DNA of 64,000 nucleotides, taken from NCBI RefSeq assembly GCF_028021195.1, contig NZ_CP115668.1, forward strand, positions 1,798,001 through 1,862,000. Direction: 5' to 3'. The notes beneath the pieces are model-generated. The model was not told the DNA's origin and ran no database searches. It worked only from the letters and a program-made list of their open reading frames with translations. The number at the start of each line of letters is the position of its first letter. The first letter of the stretch is position 1. The DNA is from Cutibacterium equinum (GTDB taxonomy: Bacteria > Actinomycetota > Actinomycetes > Propionibacteriales > Propionibacteriaceae). Position numbers and translations under genes: made by a program. Shown here in pieces: positions 7,602 to 16,865 of the stretch.

Positions 7602-9198
7602 TGCGCTTGAGCACCTCGTCCCAGCTACGATCGAGTCGCCGACCGCCCACAATGATGCCGACATGCAGCATCAGGAAGGACCACCCCAACCCGGCGACGA
7701 AGGTCAGCCAAATGCTCCACTGAGCGGCGTGTGTCACACCCACGACCACCACGAGCGCAATGATCGGGATAGCGGTGATGAGTCCGGCGACCATACCGAT
7801 GAACCCGCCCAGGCAACCAGCGCCAGCCGACGACCCGGAGCCCGAGTTGAATCCTCCCCCTTTTCGGCTCTCAGGAACCCGCATCGGACTGACGACGCCT
7901 ATCCATGAACCGATCCCTATCGACAGCATCAAGGCACCGCACGCTTCAGCGACCACCACCGGCAGGAGCTCCCAGCGGCCAACCCGCCACACCATGGCAA
8001 CGGCCAGCAGCACACCAATCGGCATGGTGACGACAAGGTAGGCGACCGCACGACCGCGCCGGTCCTGCGCCCCGGTCACCGACGCCTCGATGTGATGCCA
8101 CAGGGCCGTCCCGTCGTAGCTGATGAGGGAGCCGGCATACAGCGGTATGGCGCACAGCATGGCCATGAAGGGAGCCGCGGTGAAAACGAGAACTGCGTGC
8201 GGGTTGCGAATCTCGTCGCCGCCATTGATGAAGGTCGGGATCATTCCGAGGATGGGGATCAGGAAGGTGTTGAGTAGCAAGGACATCATCCGGGGATCAC
8301 GCTTCATGTAGCGCAGGGTGCGTCCGGCAATCGCCCCCGTCGGAGTGGCCGGGAACATGCGGTCGATCCGGCTTTCGGCCTTGACCTTCTCGGCGCCGCC
8401 ACCATCTCCGGTTGGCGAGACGAGACGATGATCGACGATCGCCTGCCAGGCCCACACCATGAGCACAAGACCAGCGAGGGCCAGGACGAGCTTGACGATG
8501 ACGAGCAGCCACAGGCCGCGGGCAGCCTCCCACGGCATCGACCAGGCCCAGCCCAGCGGGGTCCAGCCGATGATCTTCCCGGCGCTGACCGGAACCGCGT
8601 TGGTGGTCGCATCGGCCGTTACCCCGAACTGCATTCGGATGCCCACGCCAAAGAACACGAGGACAACGAGCACGGTCATGGCCTCGCGGAATCGACGCTT
8701 GGCCATCACCGCCGATATCGCTGCCAGCACCAGATTCGACGCAATCACGGCGCCGGCCCATCCGAGCAGGACACCGACAACGGCTACCGCGATCGTGCCG
8801 ACGCTGTTCCACACCAGAACGTGCGAAGCCGCTACCAGCAGGGCAATGACTCCTCCCAAGCCCAACAGACTGGTGGTCACGAACGCGGGCATGAGCTCCC
8901 GGGCACGCCTCGGGAATATGGCGTATCGGGAAGGGTCGGTGTAGATCGGTTGGGCGCTGAATAGCACCGGCAGCGCGATCCAGAAGACGATGAGAGACGC
9001 CCCTGCTGTCGTTACGGTCGCCCCGCGCAGATCGACGCTCAGTTGGCCAGACGACAACACGTAGGCGAAGTAGGTTCCTCCCAGGAACAGGGCCATCAGG
9101 AGGATGCCGATCAGCCCGACCCTTTCTGACGCCTTGGCACCTTTCCGGAAGGGGGCCAGGGTGGTTGCCCACTGGTATTTCAGGACGTGCGCAACCAC
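7585..9198 (-). CDS. ABC transporter permease, large multi-spanning protein
   Basis: A 537-residue membrane protein with a dozen or more hydrophobic segments (for example about 25-50, 60-80, 105-130, 140-165, 175-195). It overlaps the upstream ATPase gene by 19 bases, so the two form an exporter-type ABC pair. There is a long cytoplasmic stretch at about 265-300 with the pattern PTGAIAGRTLRYMKRDPRMM, typical of ABC-2-like permeases. A Gly/Ser-rich hinge (GGGFNSGSGSSAGAG) at about 455-470 precedes the last helices. The transported substrate is unknown. Its 3' end overlaps the convergent ECF S-component gene by 17 bases. Confidence 0.75.
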   Translation of the reverse strand: MVAHVLKYQWATTLAPFRKGAKASERVGLIGILLMALFLGGTYFAYVLSSGQLSVDLRGATVTTAGASLIVFWIALPVLFSAQPIYTDPSRYAIFPRRARELMPAFVTTSLLGLGGVIALLVAASHVLVWNSVGTIAVAVVGVLLGWAGAVIASNLVLAAISAVMAKRRFREAMTVLVVLVFFGVGIRMQFGVTADATTNAVPVSAGKIIGWTPLGWAWSMPWEAARGLWLLVIVKLVLALAGLVLMVWAWQAIVDHRLVSPTGDGGGAEKVKAESRIDRMFPATPTGAIAGRTLRYMKRDPRMMSLLLNTFLIPILGMIPTFINGGDEIRNPHAVLVFTAAPFMAMLCAIPLYAGSLISYDGTALWHHIEASVTGAQDRRGRAVAYLVVTMPIGVLLAVAMVWRVGRWELLPVVVAEACGALMLSIGIGSWIGVVSPMRVPESRKGGGFNSGSGSSAGAGCLGGFIGMVAGLITAIPIIALVVVVGVTHAAQWSIWLTFVAGLGWSFLMLHVGIIVGGRRLDRSWDEVLKRITPIA

Positions 9199-10019
9199 GT
9201 GAGCCCCTCCCCGGTATTGGCATTTCCGCCGACAAGCTCGACGAACCTGTCTTGCAGGGACTTACCTTGGCGCACGTCGTCGACCGTTCCTATGGCGTGA
9301 AGTTGTCCTTTGGCGATGACGGCCACCGAGTCGCACAGGGATTCGACGAGTTCCATGACGTGACTGGACATGACGACCGTCCCGCCGCCATCGACGAAGT
9401 GGCGCAGGATTGCCCGGATTGTCTGCCCGGACACTGGGTCGACAGACTCGAAGGGTTCGTCGAGGACGAGCAGGGCTGGGTCGGCGATGAGGGCGCAGGC
9501 CAGACCGATCTTCTTGGTCATACCGGCGGAGTAGTCGCACACCAGGGTGTTGGCGGATTCCCCCAGGCCGAGGGTGTCGAGGAGTCCGTCGGTGCGTTCA
9601 TTGGTGGTGGCCTCGTCAAGGCGGTGCAGCATCCCGCAGAAGCGAAGCAGCTCTCGGCCTGACAACCGGTCGAAGGTCTTCATCCCGTCGGGCAGGACAC
9701 CCATGTGAGCTTTGGCCGCAACCGGGTCTGCCCAAACGTCATGGCCCAGCACCTCGATGCGGCCGCTGTCAGGACGCAGCAGTCCGGTGACCATTGACAG
9801 GGTCGTCGTCTTGCCGGCTCCGTTGGGTCCGACGAAGCCGAACATGGACCCGCGCGGAACCCACATCGTCAGGTTGTCGACGGCCACCTTGGTGTCGAAC
9901 CTCTTGGTGAGACCCTCGATCTTGATGGCTGGGACGCTCGCTGGCGGGGCCATCTCCGGAGTGGACATGCCGGTGGGCTCGCTGGGCCAAGATCTGGTGG
10001 GGTCAGTCACGCCGTTCAT
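9180..10019 (-). CDS. ABC transporter ATP-binding protein
   Basis: A single-domain ABC ATPase of 279 residues. Walker A is GPNGAGKTTT (64-73), the signature is an unusual CDYSAGMTKKIGLA, Walker B is LLVLDEPFESVDP, and the switch histidine lies in MSSHVMEL. The domain order and the MGVLPDG Q-loop region resemble multidrug or antibiotic-type ABC-2 exporters. The first 30 residues are Pro/Ser-rich. An internal ATG at 9968 is an alternative start; neither has a good ribosome site, and TTTAAT directly before the ATG at 10019 would allow a leaderless message. It pairs with the overlapping downstream permease. Confidence 0.85.
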   Translation of the reverse strand: MNGVTDPTRSWPSEPTGMSTPEMAPPASVPAIKIEGLTKRFDTKVAVDNLTMWVPRGSMFGFVGPNGAGKTTTLSMVTGLLRPDSGRIEVLGHDVWADPVAAKAHMGVLPDGMKTFDRLSGRELLRFCGMLHRLDEATTNERTDGLLDTLGLGESANTLVCDYSAGMTKKIGLACALIADPALLVLDEPFESVDPVSGQTIRAILRHFVDGGGTVVMSSHVMELVESLCDSVAVIAKGQLHAIGTVDDVRQGKSLQDRFVELVGGNANTGEGLTWLRTS

Positions 10020-10255
10020 TAAACCACGTTGTCAGGTCACTGATCAGAGGTCGCACCGATCCCGGCAACCGGCGGGGCGTAGGCACCATCCCCGGCAGTT
10101 GACGGGCCACCTCGGATCGATTTCCCCGCATTGCCTGCAAACTCTCGCGGTAGTGGGAATGATGGAGACAGTTTCGGTGTTAGACCGAACAACCGGCCTC
10201 GCCAGGGCCACGTCATGACGGAGGCCATGACGCATCTCGTTCCGCAGGAGGAAGA

Positions 10256-10876
10256 ATGGCTGTTTACACCCTTCCCGATCTCGACTACGACTACGGCGCA
10301 CTGGAGCCCCACATCTCGGGCACGATCATGCAGCTCCACCATGACAAGCACCACAACACCTACGTGCAGGGTGCCAACACCGCCCTGGAGAAGCTGGCCG
10401 AAGCCCGCGAGAAGGGCGACTTCGGAGCGATCAACAAGCTCGAGAAGGATTTGGCCTTCAACCTCGGTGGTCACATCAACCACTCCGTCTTCTGGAAGAA
10501 CATGTCCCCCGACGGCGGCGGCCGCCCCGAGGGCAACGAGCTCGCCGCTGCCATTGACGAGTTCTTCGGTTCCTTCGACGGGTTCAAGAAGCAGTTCGAG
10601 GAAGCCGCCAAGGGCGTTCAGGGTTCCGGCTGGGGCATGCTCGTCTGGGATGTTCTGGGTCAGCGCCTCAACACCATGCAGTTGTTTGACCAGCAGGGCA
10701 ACCTGCCGTCGGGCCAGATCCCGATCGTGCAGCTCGACATGTGGGAGCACGCCTACTACCTGCAGTACCAGAACGTGAAGGCTGACTACGTCACCGCCTG
10801 GTGGAACGTCGTGAACTGGGCCGACGCCCAGGCTCGCTTCGATCGCGCCCGTTCCCAGACCCCGGGTCTCATCTGA
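10256..10876 (+). CDS. sodA: Superoxide dismutase, Fe/Mn family
   Basis: The enzyme converts superoxide to oxygen and hydrogen peroxide in the cytoplasm. The 206-residue protein has all four metal ligands: H28 (in LHHDKHH), H76 (NHSVFW), D161 and H165 ([11 protein letters not shown]). Propionibacterial enzymes of this family can use iron or manganese (established for P. shermanii); metal use here cannot be read from sequence. A strong ribosome site, GGAGGAAGA, sits just before the ATG. It is a single gene with its own terminator. The 236 bases upstream hold no promoter I can support firmly. Confidence 0.96.
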   Translation: MAVYTLPDLDYDYGALEPHISGTIMQLHHDKHHNTYVQGANTALEKLAEAREKGDFGAINKLEKDLAFNLGGHINHSVFWKNMSPDGGGRPEGNELAAAIDEFFGSFDGFKKQFEEAAKGVQGSGWGMLVWDVLGQRLNTMQLFDQQGNLPSGQIPIVQLDMWEHAYYLQYQNVKADYVTAWWNVVNWADAQARFDRARSQTPGLI

Positions 10877-10896
10877 GACACCGTCTGAACTCGCGA

Positions 10897-10921
10897 GGGG
10901 CTCGTCGTCGTGACGAGCCCC
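10897..10921 (+). terminator. Intrinsic terminator after sodA
   Basis: A ten-base stem (10897-10906 with 10912-10921) closes a GTCGT loop and is followed by TTGTTG, twenty bases after the sodA stop. Confidence 0.8.
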
Positions 10922-10959
10922 TTGTTGCGTCTACGGTGCCCCTCCGCGAGAACGCTCGA

Positions 10960-10998
10960 CCCACCACCTCAACCCACCACCTCAACCCACCACCTCAA
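10960..10998. repeat. Three perfect 13-bp tandem repeats
   Basis: CCCACCACCTCAA occurs three times head to tail (10960, 10973, 10986) in the 374-base gap between sodA and the MFS gene, followed by a degenerate CCCGCC. The rest of this gap holds the sodA terminator and otherwise nothing I recognise. The unit is not a multiple of three and lies outside genes. Confidence 0.85.
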
Positions 10999-11250
10999 CC
11001 CGCCAACCGGTGGTAATCCCGAAGACTCATGACCCGGCTGCTACGTGAGATGGCAACCCCACTCCATCTTTTCGGAATGTGCACGGGACCTAGGAGTCCC
11101 TGCACGGCGGTCGCTCCACAGGTAAGGTTGAAAAAGGGCCGGATACTCAACGATCCGCCCGACAGCCACGAGATGGCGTGTTGAACGGCCGACGCGGCCA
11201 CTCAGCATCGCCTCGTGGTGTACTGTCCGCCACCGGAAGGGGCTGCCACA

Positions 11251-12615
11251 ATGGCCGCCAACACCCCGCTCACCAGTTCGACGCCCGACACCGAAATAGC
11301 GTCAACACACATCTCTCCGGAGTCCAGACGTTTCCTGCGCCGTACCACCGCCGCCACAGCATTCGGAGGAGGACTCGACGGATTCGACCTCGGCATCATC
11401 AGCGTCGTGATCCTGCACATCAATCACGACCTGGGACTCACTCCCGCCATGGAAGGCCTCGTCGGGGCTGCAAGCCTGCTCGGTATCTTCATCGGCGCCC
11501 CGCTCTTCGGCTACCTCACCGACAAATTCGGTCGCAAGAAAATGTTCTTGGTCGACATCATCTCTTTCATCGTCATCGGCATCGCCCAGGCTTTCGCGAT
11601 GGGTGGGGTCTCCCTGGCCATCCTCAGACTCCTGCTGGGCATGGCCGTTGGCGCCGAGTACTCGATCGGCGCACCGATGCTCTCGGAATTCGCCCCGGCC
11701 CGAGAACGCGGATCGAAATTGGCTTTCCTCGAACTGTGTTGGCGTATCGGCTTCCTCATCGCTGTCCTGCTGGGTTACGCGCTGCTGTGGCTCGGAGTTT
11801 CGTGGAAGTGGATCCTGGCCACCTCGGCCATTCCTGCCCTCATCGTCCTGGGTTTGCGGATCGGTCTTCCGGAATCCCCACGCTGGCTGTTACGTCACGG
11901 TCACGAGGCTGAAGCCCGCGCAATCGTCGAGAAGTACATGGGACCGGACTACTTCGAAGCCGAAGAGCTGGCCGAGGAGTCAGTCGACAAGGACGGATAC
12001 CGCAAGCTCTTCCGCAAGGGGCAGCGACGGCGCACCGTCTTCGTGTGCATCTTCTGGACATGCATCGTCACCCCGTACTTCGCCATCTTCACCTACGCTC
12101 CGAAGGTCTTGGAGTCTCTCAACGTGAAGTCCCAGGCGGTTGGAACGATCCTGTCGAACACGATCGGCGCAGTCGGTGCCCTCATCGGTCTGCTGGCCAT
12201 CGACCGGATCGGTCGCCGCCGCATGCTCATTGGCCCATTCTGGCTGCAGACGGCGGTACTGCTGGTCGTCGGTCTATGGACGAACGCGCCGTCGTGGGTG
12301 CTGGTCGTCGGTCTGGCGACCTTTGCCCTGGTCAACTCCTACAGCGACATCCTCACGGCGGTGTATCCGTCAGAGATCTTCGACACCGACATCCGCTCCA
12401 GCGGAGTCGGGTTTGGGTCGGCGATGAGCCGTATCGGCGCCTTCCTCGGCACCTACCTGTTGCCCATTGGCATCGGGACAATCGGCATCAAGTGGTGCAT
12501 GGTCATCGCGGCAGGGCTGTGCGTCATTGGCGCGGTGACCGGCCAGTTCATGGCCCCGGAGACCATGAACCGGTCCCTCACCACGACGTCTACTGGCGAA
12601 CTCATGGACACCTGA
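11251..12615 (+). CDS. MFS transporter, sugar-porter-like
   Basis: A 454-residue major facilitator protein with about twelve membrane helices. It carries the loop 2-3 motif GYLTDKFGRKK and its half-two counterpart LAIDRIGRRRM, the PESPRWLL motif after helix 6 that marks sugar and organic-acid porters, and RGSKLAFLELCWRIG in the middle of the first half. The substrate cannot be set from sequence; sugars, aromatic acids and small organic acids are all possible. The ATG at 11251 was chosen over GTG 11215 because GAAGGGG lies nine bases upstream. The gene stands alone. Confidence 0.85.
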   Translation: MAANTPLTSSTPDTEIASTHISPESRRFLRRTTAATAFGGGLDGFDLGIISVVILHINHDLGLTPAMEGLVGAASLLGIFIGAPLFGYLTDKFGRKKMFLVDIISFIVIGIAQAFAMGGVSLAILRLLLGMAVGAEYSIGAPMLSEFAPARERGSKLAFLELCWRIGFLIAVLLGYALLWLGVSWKWILATSAIPALIVLGLRIGLPESPRWLLRHGHEAEARAIVEKYMGPDYFEAEELAEESVDKDGYRKLFRKGQRRRTVFVCIFWTCIVTPYFAIFTYAPKVLESLNVKSQAVGTILSNTIGAVGALIGLLAIDRIGRRRMLIGPFWLQTAVLLVVGLWTNAPSWVLVVGLATFALVNSYSDILTAVYPSEIFDTDIRSSGVGFGSAMSRIGAFLGTYLLPIGIGTIGIKWCMVIAAGLCVIGAVTGQFMAPETMNRSLTTTSTGELMDT

Positions 12616-12623
12616 GGCCACAC

Positions 12624-12647
12624 TGGCCTGGGCCGGTCCTCAGGCCA
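12624..12647. terminator. Hairpin between convergent genes
   Basis: A seven-base stem TGGCCTG/CAGGCCA with a ten-base loop lies nine bases after the MFS stop and just before the end of the opposing gene, where it could serve both. Confidence 0.5.
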
Positions 12648-12653
12648 CCCCTC

Positions 12654-13286
12654 TTAGGCGGAGACGCCGAATGGCCGGTACACCCACCTCTGGACTCCCG
12701 ACCTCGTCAGCCACGACTTCCACACATTGGCGACGACGATGGGGGCCAGGGCGACGGTGGTGTCGATGCTGTTGAGCCTGGTGCGGTCCAGGACGTCGGT
12801 CAGGGGAACGAAAGCGACGTTCCCGGCGGTATTGCCCGGCCGCGATGCGCAGACGTCGAGTTCCTTGCCGCCGTAGGTGACGCGCAGCCAGTTGTGGCCG
12901 GTGTGGTACCAGGGGTGGTGCTCCAACCGGACGCGCGCTGCGTGGACTGGCCGCACTTGGAATCCGAGTTCCTTGAGCACCCGACCCAGGACGATGTTGT
13001 ACTGCCCGGAGTGCCCGTGCCCGGCTGCGAGAGATTGCTCCGGGCTGAGCCACAGATGCCAGCAGGAGTAATGGGTGTACATCCGGTGGACCAGGTGGGT
13101 GGCCTCGTCAACGAGGTCCCAGCCGCTCTTGCCCGTCGCCCGGCACGCCGCGACGACGTCGTCAAAGGTGCGCAGCGGTTTACCGTCGGGTCCATCTGGC
13201 AGTCCCGGTTCTGGTTTCGGGGCGGCGACGACGACCGGGACGACGACTGCTGCCACCCCGGCCAGCACGAATGGGATCTTCTTCAT
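12654..13286 (-). CDS. Secreted transglutaminase-like protein, possibly inactive
   Basis: A 210-residue protein with a short N-terminal signal or anchor segment (KKIPFVLAGVAAVVVPVVVA). The middle resembles the transglutaminase-like papain fold: a core helix IVLGRVLKELGF, then RPVHAARV, then GHNWLRVTYGGKELDV, which supplies the expected His and Asp. At the position where the catalytic cysteine is expected (GxC before the core helix), the sequence reads GHS, so serine may replace cysteine. An earlier cysteine in YSCWHLW could substitute. It starts four bases inside the upstream glycosyltransferase gene and is co-transcribed with it. The role, perhaps envelope-related, is inference. Confidence 0.6.
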   Translation of the reverse strand: MKKIPFVLAGVAAVVVPVVVAAPKPEPGLPDGPDGKPLRTFDDVVAACRATGKSGWDLVDEATHLVHRMYTHYSCWHLWLSPEQSLAAGHGHSGQYNIVLGRVLKELGFQVRPVHAARVRLEHHPWYHTGHNWLRVTYGGKELDVCASRPGNTAGNVAFVPLTDVLDRTRLNSIDTTVALAPIVVANVWKSWLTRSGVQRWVYRPFGVSA

Positions 13287-14536
13287 CTGCGCTCCTGTGG
13301 TTCGTCGTTCTGCCGGGTGTCGGTGTGCTGGGTGTCGGTGTGCGGGGCAAGCGGATCGTCGACGCCGCTACGCGCGTCGTGACGGTCCTTGAGTTTTTGC
13401 TTCCAGTAAGGCTTCGTCCCGGGTCGGGCTGCGATCTCGGAGTGGATGGCGAGCATCTTGTCGACGCTGGCATCCCAGGTGAACTGTTCAGCTCGTCGTC
13501 GGGCAGCCACGCGCAAATCAGGTCCGAGGCGGGCCATCAGACGCTGGGTGGCGTCGGCCAGACCATCGGCGTCGGGGGTACCGGCCTCACCACTGCTCGT
13601 GTCGACGATTTCGTGAGCGCCACCGCTGTTGGCGGTGACCACGGGTGTGCCGCAAGCCAGTGCTTCCAGGGACGCCAACCCGAACGTCTCTGCAGGGCAC
13701 ACCGACATGGCGATGTCTGCTGCCGCGAATCGGCGGGCAACCTCGTCACGTCCGGCGACGAAACCGTTGAAGAAGACGGGGGCGTCACCAGCCTGCTCCT
13801 TCATGGCGTCCTCGTCCGGACCGACTCCGTACATGTCCAGGCGTAGCGGGATGCCGCGGCGATGCAACTCGGCTGCGGCTGCGACGGCCATCTGAGGGCT
13901 CTTCTCGTGGCTCATCCGGCCGACGTAGCACAGTCTCAGCACGCCGTCGGGATGCGGTGTCGACATGCCGGGTTCTCGTTTGTCCGGGTTGAAGGTCTCC
14001 AGGTCGACGCCGAGAGGCACCTTGACCAGATGTGCTCCGGTGTCTGCAAATTCGCCCGCCGAGTAGTCCGAGGTGACGACGACCACGTCGAAGGACTTGG
14101 AGAGACGACGATCGAGGGCGCCAACGACGGCAGCGACGCCAAACTGGCGACGAATCCACATTGCCAGCATGTCGTCGAGGCGTTCGTGGCTGAACAGGAC
14201 TGAACCGATGCCGCGTCGGGCCGCCCAGCCGGCAGCGGGTGTGAGGGTCCACTTGTCGGAGGACTCGATGGATGTGGGGCGGAACCGGTCGAGGATGTCG
14301 AGGGCACGCCAGGGCGTGGCGATCATGCGGTAGCTGGCGGAAATTCGTGGGGCGGCGATCTCGACGGTGATACCTGACTCTGACTCGCTGATGCGGTCCT
14401 TCGGCCCCGGGATGACGAGGATCCGCTCGTGACCTGCGGCAACGTATCCCTTGCCGAGGGCGTCGATCGCCACCTTCATGCCACCGGACACGGGGCCGAC
14501 GAAGTTGGCGAGCTGGGCAATGCGAAGGGTCGTCAC
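13283..14536 (-). CDS. Family 4 glycosyltransferase
   Basis: A 417-residue GT-B glycosyltransferase. The N-terminal domain opens with RIAQLANFVGPVSGGMKVAI, containing the glycine-rich acceptor loop. The C-terminal GT4 domain has the hallmarks VKVPLGVDLETFNP, LRLCYVGRMSHEKSP and the donor-binding MSVCPAETFGLASLEALACG with its E(x7)E pair. Related enzymes transfer mannose or similar sugars to lipids or glycans; the donor here is unknown. The last 40 residues are charged and repetitive (HTDTQHTDTRQN) and not part of the fold. It is coupled to the downstream secreted protein by a four-base overlap. Confidence 0.82.
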   Translation of the reverse strand: MTTLRIAQLANFVGPVSGGMKVAIDALGKGYVAAGHERILVIPGPKDRISESESGITVEIAAPRISASYRMIATPWRALDILDRFRPTSIESSDKWTLTPAAGWAARRGIGSVLFSHERLDDMLAMWIRRQFGVAAVVGALDRRLSKSFDVVVVTSDYSAGEFADTGAHLVKVPLGVDLETFNPDKREPGMSTPHPDGVLRLCYVGRMSHEKSPQMAVAAAAELHRRGIPLRLDMYGVGPDEDAMKEQAGDAPVFFNGFVAGRDEVARRFAAADIAMSVCPAETFGLASLEALACGTPVVTANSGGAHEIVDTSSGEAGTPDADGLADATQRLMARLGPDLRVAARRRAEQFTWDASVDKMLAIHSEIAARPGTKPYWKQKLKDRHDARSGVDDPLAPHTDTQHTDTRQNDEPQERR

Positions 14537-14603
14537 TTCTCCAGCCTATGTGGTGATGATGGAAGGCAACCTCCGGGGTGCGCAATGAGGTCGCAGAAAA
14601 GAC

Positions 14604-14633
14604 AAGCGCCGGCCCCCTGAGGGGTCGGCGCTT
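14604..14633 (-). terminator. Intrinsic terminator after rplQ
   Basis: A 13-bp stem with one mismatch (14604-14616 with 14621-14633) lies 18 bases past the rplQ stop. On the minus strand it is followed by GTCTTTTCTGC, giving a short U-run. It closes the alpha operon. Confidence 0.85.
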
Positions 14634-14650
14634 GGATGTTGGCAGGAGTG

Positions 14651-15223
14651 TCAGGCCTCGGTCTTCTCCTCGGCCTTCTCGCCAGCCTCAACGGCGTCCT
14701 GCTCTGCGGCCACGGGAGCCTCGGCAGCGGCGTTCTCGGCCAGGGTGTTGTCCTCGATGGCAGCGTCACCGTCCTTGGCCTCGGAGTCCTTGGCGTCAGC
14801 CGACTCGGTGGCGGAGTTGATCTGCTCCTTGGCGTCGGCAGCGCTGGCGGGAGCCTTCGGGGTCACCTTCTCGGTGATGATCTCGATGACGGCCATGGGG
14901 GCGTTGTCGCCCTTACGGTTGCCGATGCGGGTGATGCGGGTGTAGCCGCCGTCGCGACCCTCCATGAGGGGGCCGATCTCGGTGAAGAGGATGTGCACGA
15001 CGCCGCGGTCGGTAATCGTGCGGTTGACGATGCGACGGTTGGCGACGGTGTCGGTCTTGGCTCGGTTGATGAGCTTCTCGGCGAGCGGGCGGACGCGCTT
15101 GGCCTTGGTGAGAGTGGTCACGACGTGGCCGTGCTCGAAGAGCTGGCTGGCCAGGTTGCGCAGGATGATCCGCTCGTGGGCCGGTGATCCGCCAAGACGG
15201 GGACCCTTGGTGGGCTTCGGCAT
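14651..15223 (-). CDS. rplQ: 50S ribosomal protein L17
   Basis: L17 binds 23S rRNA in the large subunit. Residues 1-118 are the conserved protein, with [20 protein letters not shown] at the start and [20 protein letters not shown] near its end. About 70 extra residues follow, a low-complexity Ala/Glu/Asp tail, making 190 residues against a typical 120. Long acidic tails on L17 are common in actinobacteria. It is the last gene of the alpha operon, separated from rpoA by 453 bases of repeats rather than directly adjacent. Confidence 0.96.
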   Translation of the reverse strand: MPKPTKGPRLGGSPAHERIILRNLASQLFEHGHVVTTLTKAKRVRPLAEKLINRAKTDTVANRRIVNRTITDRGVVHILFTEIGPLMEGRDGGYTRITRIGNRKGDNAPMAVIEIITEKVTPKAPASAADAKEQINSATESADAKDSEAKDGDAAIEDNTLAENAAAEAPVAAEQDAVEAGEKAEEKTEA

Positions 15224-15430
15224 TCTTTTCTCCTTGTGTGTCGGTGTGGCGGGCAGGTGGACCCGCCTCGGTCCGGCTGAGGGAGGACGGTTGTCCTCCC
15301 CTCCCCTTCCCCGTCAGGCGACGGGTGGGGGTGTGGCCAGGGTCCACCCCCCTGGCCTCCCCTCCGATGAGAGGAAATCTTTGGTTGTCACGAGCGGCTC
15401 GGCTGGAACGGGCCTGCGGTCACGCAGCCC

Positions 15431-15663
15431 GACCCGCTCGGGGATGCAAGGGGGTCGCCCCCGCAACATGCCCAGCAAACTCAACCCACTACTCAACCAC
15501 AAACACGTCTGTGATCACGCAGCAAGGCCGACCCGCTCGGGGGTCGCAAGGGGGTCGCCCCCACAACATGCCCAGCAAACTCAACCCACTACTCAACCAC
15601 AAACACGTCTGTGATCACGCAGCAAGGCCGACCCGCTCGGGGGATGCAAGGGGGTCGCCCCCC
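15431..15663. repeat. About 100-bp tandem repeats between rpoA and rplQ
   Basis: Two full units with a period of 99-100 bases (about 15431 and 15530) and a partial third (from about 15630) fill most of the 453-base gap. Each unit holds GACCCGCTCGGGG, a GCAAGGGGGTCGCCCCC hairpin, GCCCAGCAAACTCAACCCAC and GTCTGTGATCACGCAGC. The two full copies differ at only a few bases. No reading frame is shared across them, so I treat them as non-coding. The rest of the gap (15240-15430) is GC-rich with no gene. Confidence 0.85.
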
Positions 15664-15670
15664 TTGCATC
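15643..15670. other. Perfect 12-bp hairpin just after rpoA
   Basis: 15643-15654 pairs perfectly with 15659-15670 around a TCGC loop, six bases after the rpoA stop codon. On the minus strand it is followed by GC-rich sequence without a U-run, so RNA 3'-end protection or processing is as likely as termination. Confidence 0.6.
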
Positions 15671-15676
15671 AAAAGA

Positions 15677-16696
15677 TCAGTACTGCTCGGTCTCCGCGTA
15701 ATCGTCGTCGTCACTGGCCTCGTCGTAGGCCTGGGCGGCGGCGAGCGGGTCAAAGCCCGGTGCGGAGTCCTTGAGAGCCAGACCGAGCTCGGTCAGCTTC
15801 TCCTTGACCTCGTCGATGGACTTGGATCCGAAGTTGCGGATGGCGAGCAGGTCCTGCTCGGAGCGCGAGACGAGTTCCCCAACGGTGTGGATGCCCTCAC
15901 GCTTGAGGCAGTTGTACGAACGCACGGTGAGGTTGAGTTCCTCGACCGGGGTTCCGAGGCTCTCGGCGTACTCCTCGTCAACCGGCCCGGACCCGATCTC
16001 GATGCCCTCGGCGTCGGCATTGAGCTCGCGGGTCAGACCGAACAGCTCGACGAGGGTCTTGCCGGCAGATGCGACGGCGTCGCGCGGCTGGATGCTCGGC
16101 TTAGTCTCGACGTCGACGACGAGCTTGTCGAAGTCGGTGCGCTGCTCGACTCGGGTGGCCTCCACCTTGTAGGTGACCTTGAGCACCGGGGAGTAGATGG
16201 AGTCGACGGCGATGCGACCGATCTCGGCGTTCGGGTCGTCGTTGAGGGCGCTGGACACGTAGCCGCGGCCACGCTCGACGATGAGTTCCATCTCGAAGCG
16301 ACCGTCGTCGTTGAGGGTGGCGATGTGCAGGTCCGGGTTGTGAATGGTCACGCCGGCCGGCGGATTGATGTCGGCTGCGGTGACCTCGCCGGCACCGGAC
16401 TTGCGCAGGTACATGGCGACGGGCTCGTCCTCCTCGGAGGAGAGCACCAGGCCCTTGAGGTTCAGGATGATCTCGGTGACGTCCTCGACGCAGCCCTCGA
16501 TGGTGGAGAACTCGTGCTGGACTCCCTCGATCTTGATGCTCGTCACGGAGGCGCCCGGGATGGACGACAGCAGGGTGCGACGCAGCGAGTTGCCGATGGT
16601 GTAGCCGAATCCGGGCTCCAGCGGCTCGATGATGAACTTCGAGCGGAACTCGGAGATGGGTTCCTCGGTGAGGGTGGGGCGCTGTGCGATGAGCAT
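15677..16696 (-). CDS. rpoA: DNA-directed RNA polymerase alpha subunit
   Basis: RpoA dimerises to start assembly of core RNA polymerase and contacts promoter UP elements and activators. The 339-residue protein has the N-terminal domain with [20 protein letters not shown] and the C-terminal DNA-binding domain with [20 protein letters not shown] and [15 protein letters not shown]. The tail is acidic ([13 protein letters not shown]). It lies between rpsD and rplQ as in other bacteria, but with unusually long repeat-filled gaps on both sides. A poor TATAGC-like -10 element in the 265-base gap upstream could be a local promoter. Confidence 0.98.
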   Translation of the reverse strand: MLIAQRPTLTEEPISEFRSKFIIEPLEPGFGYTIGNSLRRTLLSSIPGASVTSIKIEGVQHEFSTIEGCVEDVTEIILNLKGLVLSSEEDEPVAMYLRKSGAGEVTAADINPPAGVTIHNPDLHIATLNDDGRFEMELIVERGRGYVSSALNDDPNAEIGRIAVDSIYSPVLKVTYKVEATRVEQRTDFDKLVVDVETKPSIQPRDAVASAGKTLVELFGLTRELNADAEGIEIGSGPVDEEYAESLGTPVEELNLTVRSYNCLKREGIHTVGELVSRSEQDLLAIRNFGSKSIDEVKEKLTELGLALKDSAPGFDPLAAAQAYDEASDDDDYAETEQY

Positions 16697-16787
16697 GTTT
16701 TCTACCTTTCGCGCCGACCGCTATATGAAGGCGCAGAGGGGAACAGGATGACGGGAACTCCCCGCCTGGAGGTTATTCAGTTTTTGT

Positions 16788-16819
16788 GTGGCGGCTCCCA
16801 CGGGATCGGGAGCCGCCAC
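16788..16819. other. 12-bp hairpin in the rpsD-rpoA gap
   Basis: 16788-16799 pairs perfectly with 16808-16819 around an eight-base loop. The minus strand has no U-run after it. It lies in the rpoA mRNA leader or the rpsD-rpoA intercistronic RNA. Confidence 0.55.
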
Positions 16820-16865
16820 AAGTTCGGTACGGGGTCATTCCCCGCAACATCCCCAGCAGACTCAA

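Noticed and set aside
15431-15663. 100-bp repeats considered as a CRISPR array
   Set aside because: Only about two and a half copies, the whole unit is repeated without unique spacers, and no cas genes are near.
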